This document shows positions 5,937-6,070 of a stretch of 6,070 nt of DNA, piece by piece; position 1 is the stretch's first letter; the number at the start of each line of letters is the position of its first letter. Where the stretch lies: positions 1-6,070 of the forward strand of contig CAIZMD010000772.1 of NCBI GenBank assembly GCA_903933995.1, in the 5' to 3' direction. The notes beneath the pieces were generated by a model. That model did not search any database. It saw only the letters and a list, made by a program, of their open reading frames with translations, and was not told the origin of the DNA. The position numbers and the translations under genes were made by a program. Source of the DNA: an uncultured Bacteroidota bacterium. GTDB lineage: Bacteria > Bacteroidota > Bacteroidia > Chitinophagales > Chitinophagaceae.

Positions 5937-6070
5937 ATGGCAGAAGTTGCATTAGAAAATAGTATTTACGTTAGTGATAAGGCTAAGAAAAAAGTAGTTC
6001 AACTCATGGAAGAAGCAGGAGTAACTGGAGACAGTTCTTATTTCTTACGTGTGGGTGTGGTAGGAGGTGG
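5937..6070 (+). CDS. IscA/HesB-family iron-sulfur carrier, 5' part (runs off the window)
   Basis: Only the first 44 codons are present. The product starts MAEVALENSIYVSDKAKKKV and reaches YFLRVGVVGGG at the right edge. The pattern of a beta strand, a Lys-rich helix (SDKAKKKVVQLMEEAG), then LRVGVVGGG fits A-type carriers, in which this Gly-rich turn is followed by the first cluster Cys (GGCSG). That Cys and the C-terminal CGC pair lie outside the window, so the family's key residues cannot be confirmed here. A-type carriers accept or deliver Fe-S clusters from IscU. Its place directly after iscU supports the call. The window does not allow a choice between iscA and erpA, so I give no symbol. 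ATG 5937 is the evident start. Confidence 0.85.
   Translation, partial: MAEVALENSIYVSDKAKKKVVQLMEEAGVTGDSSYFLRVGVVGG

Noticed and set aside
1..6070. Mobile element, CRISPR array, phage or defence system
   Set aside because: No transposase, integrase, direct-repeat array, target-site duplication or defence-type protein is visible; every gene is recognisable as housekeeping or ordinary metabolic.

Overview
This 6.07-kb window is chromosomal DNA from a member of the Bacteroidota, most likely Chitinophagaceae or a close relative. The placement is inferred from protein character (ACP, FabF with a GGHN C-terminal loop, methylmalonyl-CoA epimerase), moderate-to-low GC, weak or absent Shine-Dalgarno sequences, and candidate promoters of the Bacteroidota -7 type (TAnnTTTG). 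It was not checked by any database search.

Layout, left to right. (1) Positions 2-808 (+) hold a secreted DUF1080 / 3-keto-disaccharide hydrolase-type gene. It is interrupted by one in-frame TAA at 272-274, and its first codons probably lie left of the window. (2) Positions 821-1249 (-) hold a small GNAT acetyltransferase, convergent with it. (3) Positions 1250-1415 are a short intergenic region with a perfect 20-bp interrupted palindrome and a good -7 promoter element. (4) Positions 1416-3705 (+) form the cluster acpP - fabF - rnc: acyl carrier protein, beta-ketoacyl-ACP synthase II and ribonuclease III. A long hairpin separates acpP from fabF, and rnc begins with GTG 4 nt after fabF. (5) Positions 3702-4106 (-) hold methylmalonyl-CoA epimerase, whose stop codon overlaps that of rnc. 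(6) Positions 4107-4232 are a divergent promoter region. (7) From 4233 to the right edge (+) lies an ISC-type iron-sulfur operon: iscS, iscU and the first 44 codons of an IscA/HesB-type carrier.

Functionally there are two housekeeping modules. AcpP carries the acyl chains that FabF elongates, and rnc is a frequent bacterial neighbour of these genes. IscS supplies sulfur to the IscU scaffold, and an A-type carrier would pass clusters on. IscS keeps the C-terminal tail ending IEWAHH and IscU keeps the LPPVK chaperone motif, so this is a true ISC set rather than the SUF set more usual in this phylum.

I see no mobile element, CRISPR array, tRNA, rRNA or defence system, and no convincing undescribed system. 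The points most worth a second look are the nonsense codon in the DUF1080 gene, the acpP-fabF hairpin, the palindrome upstream of acpP, and the ISC operon in this lineage.
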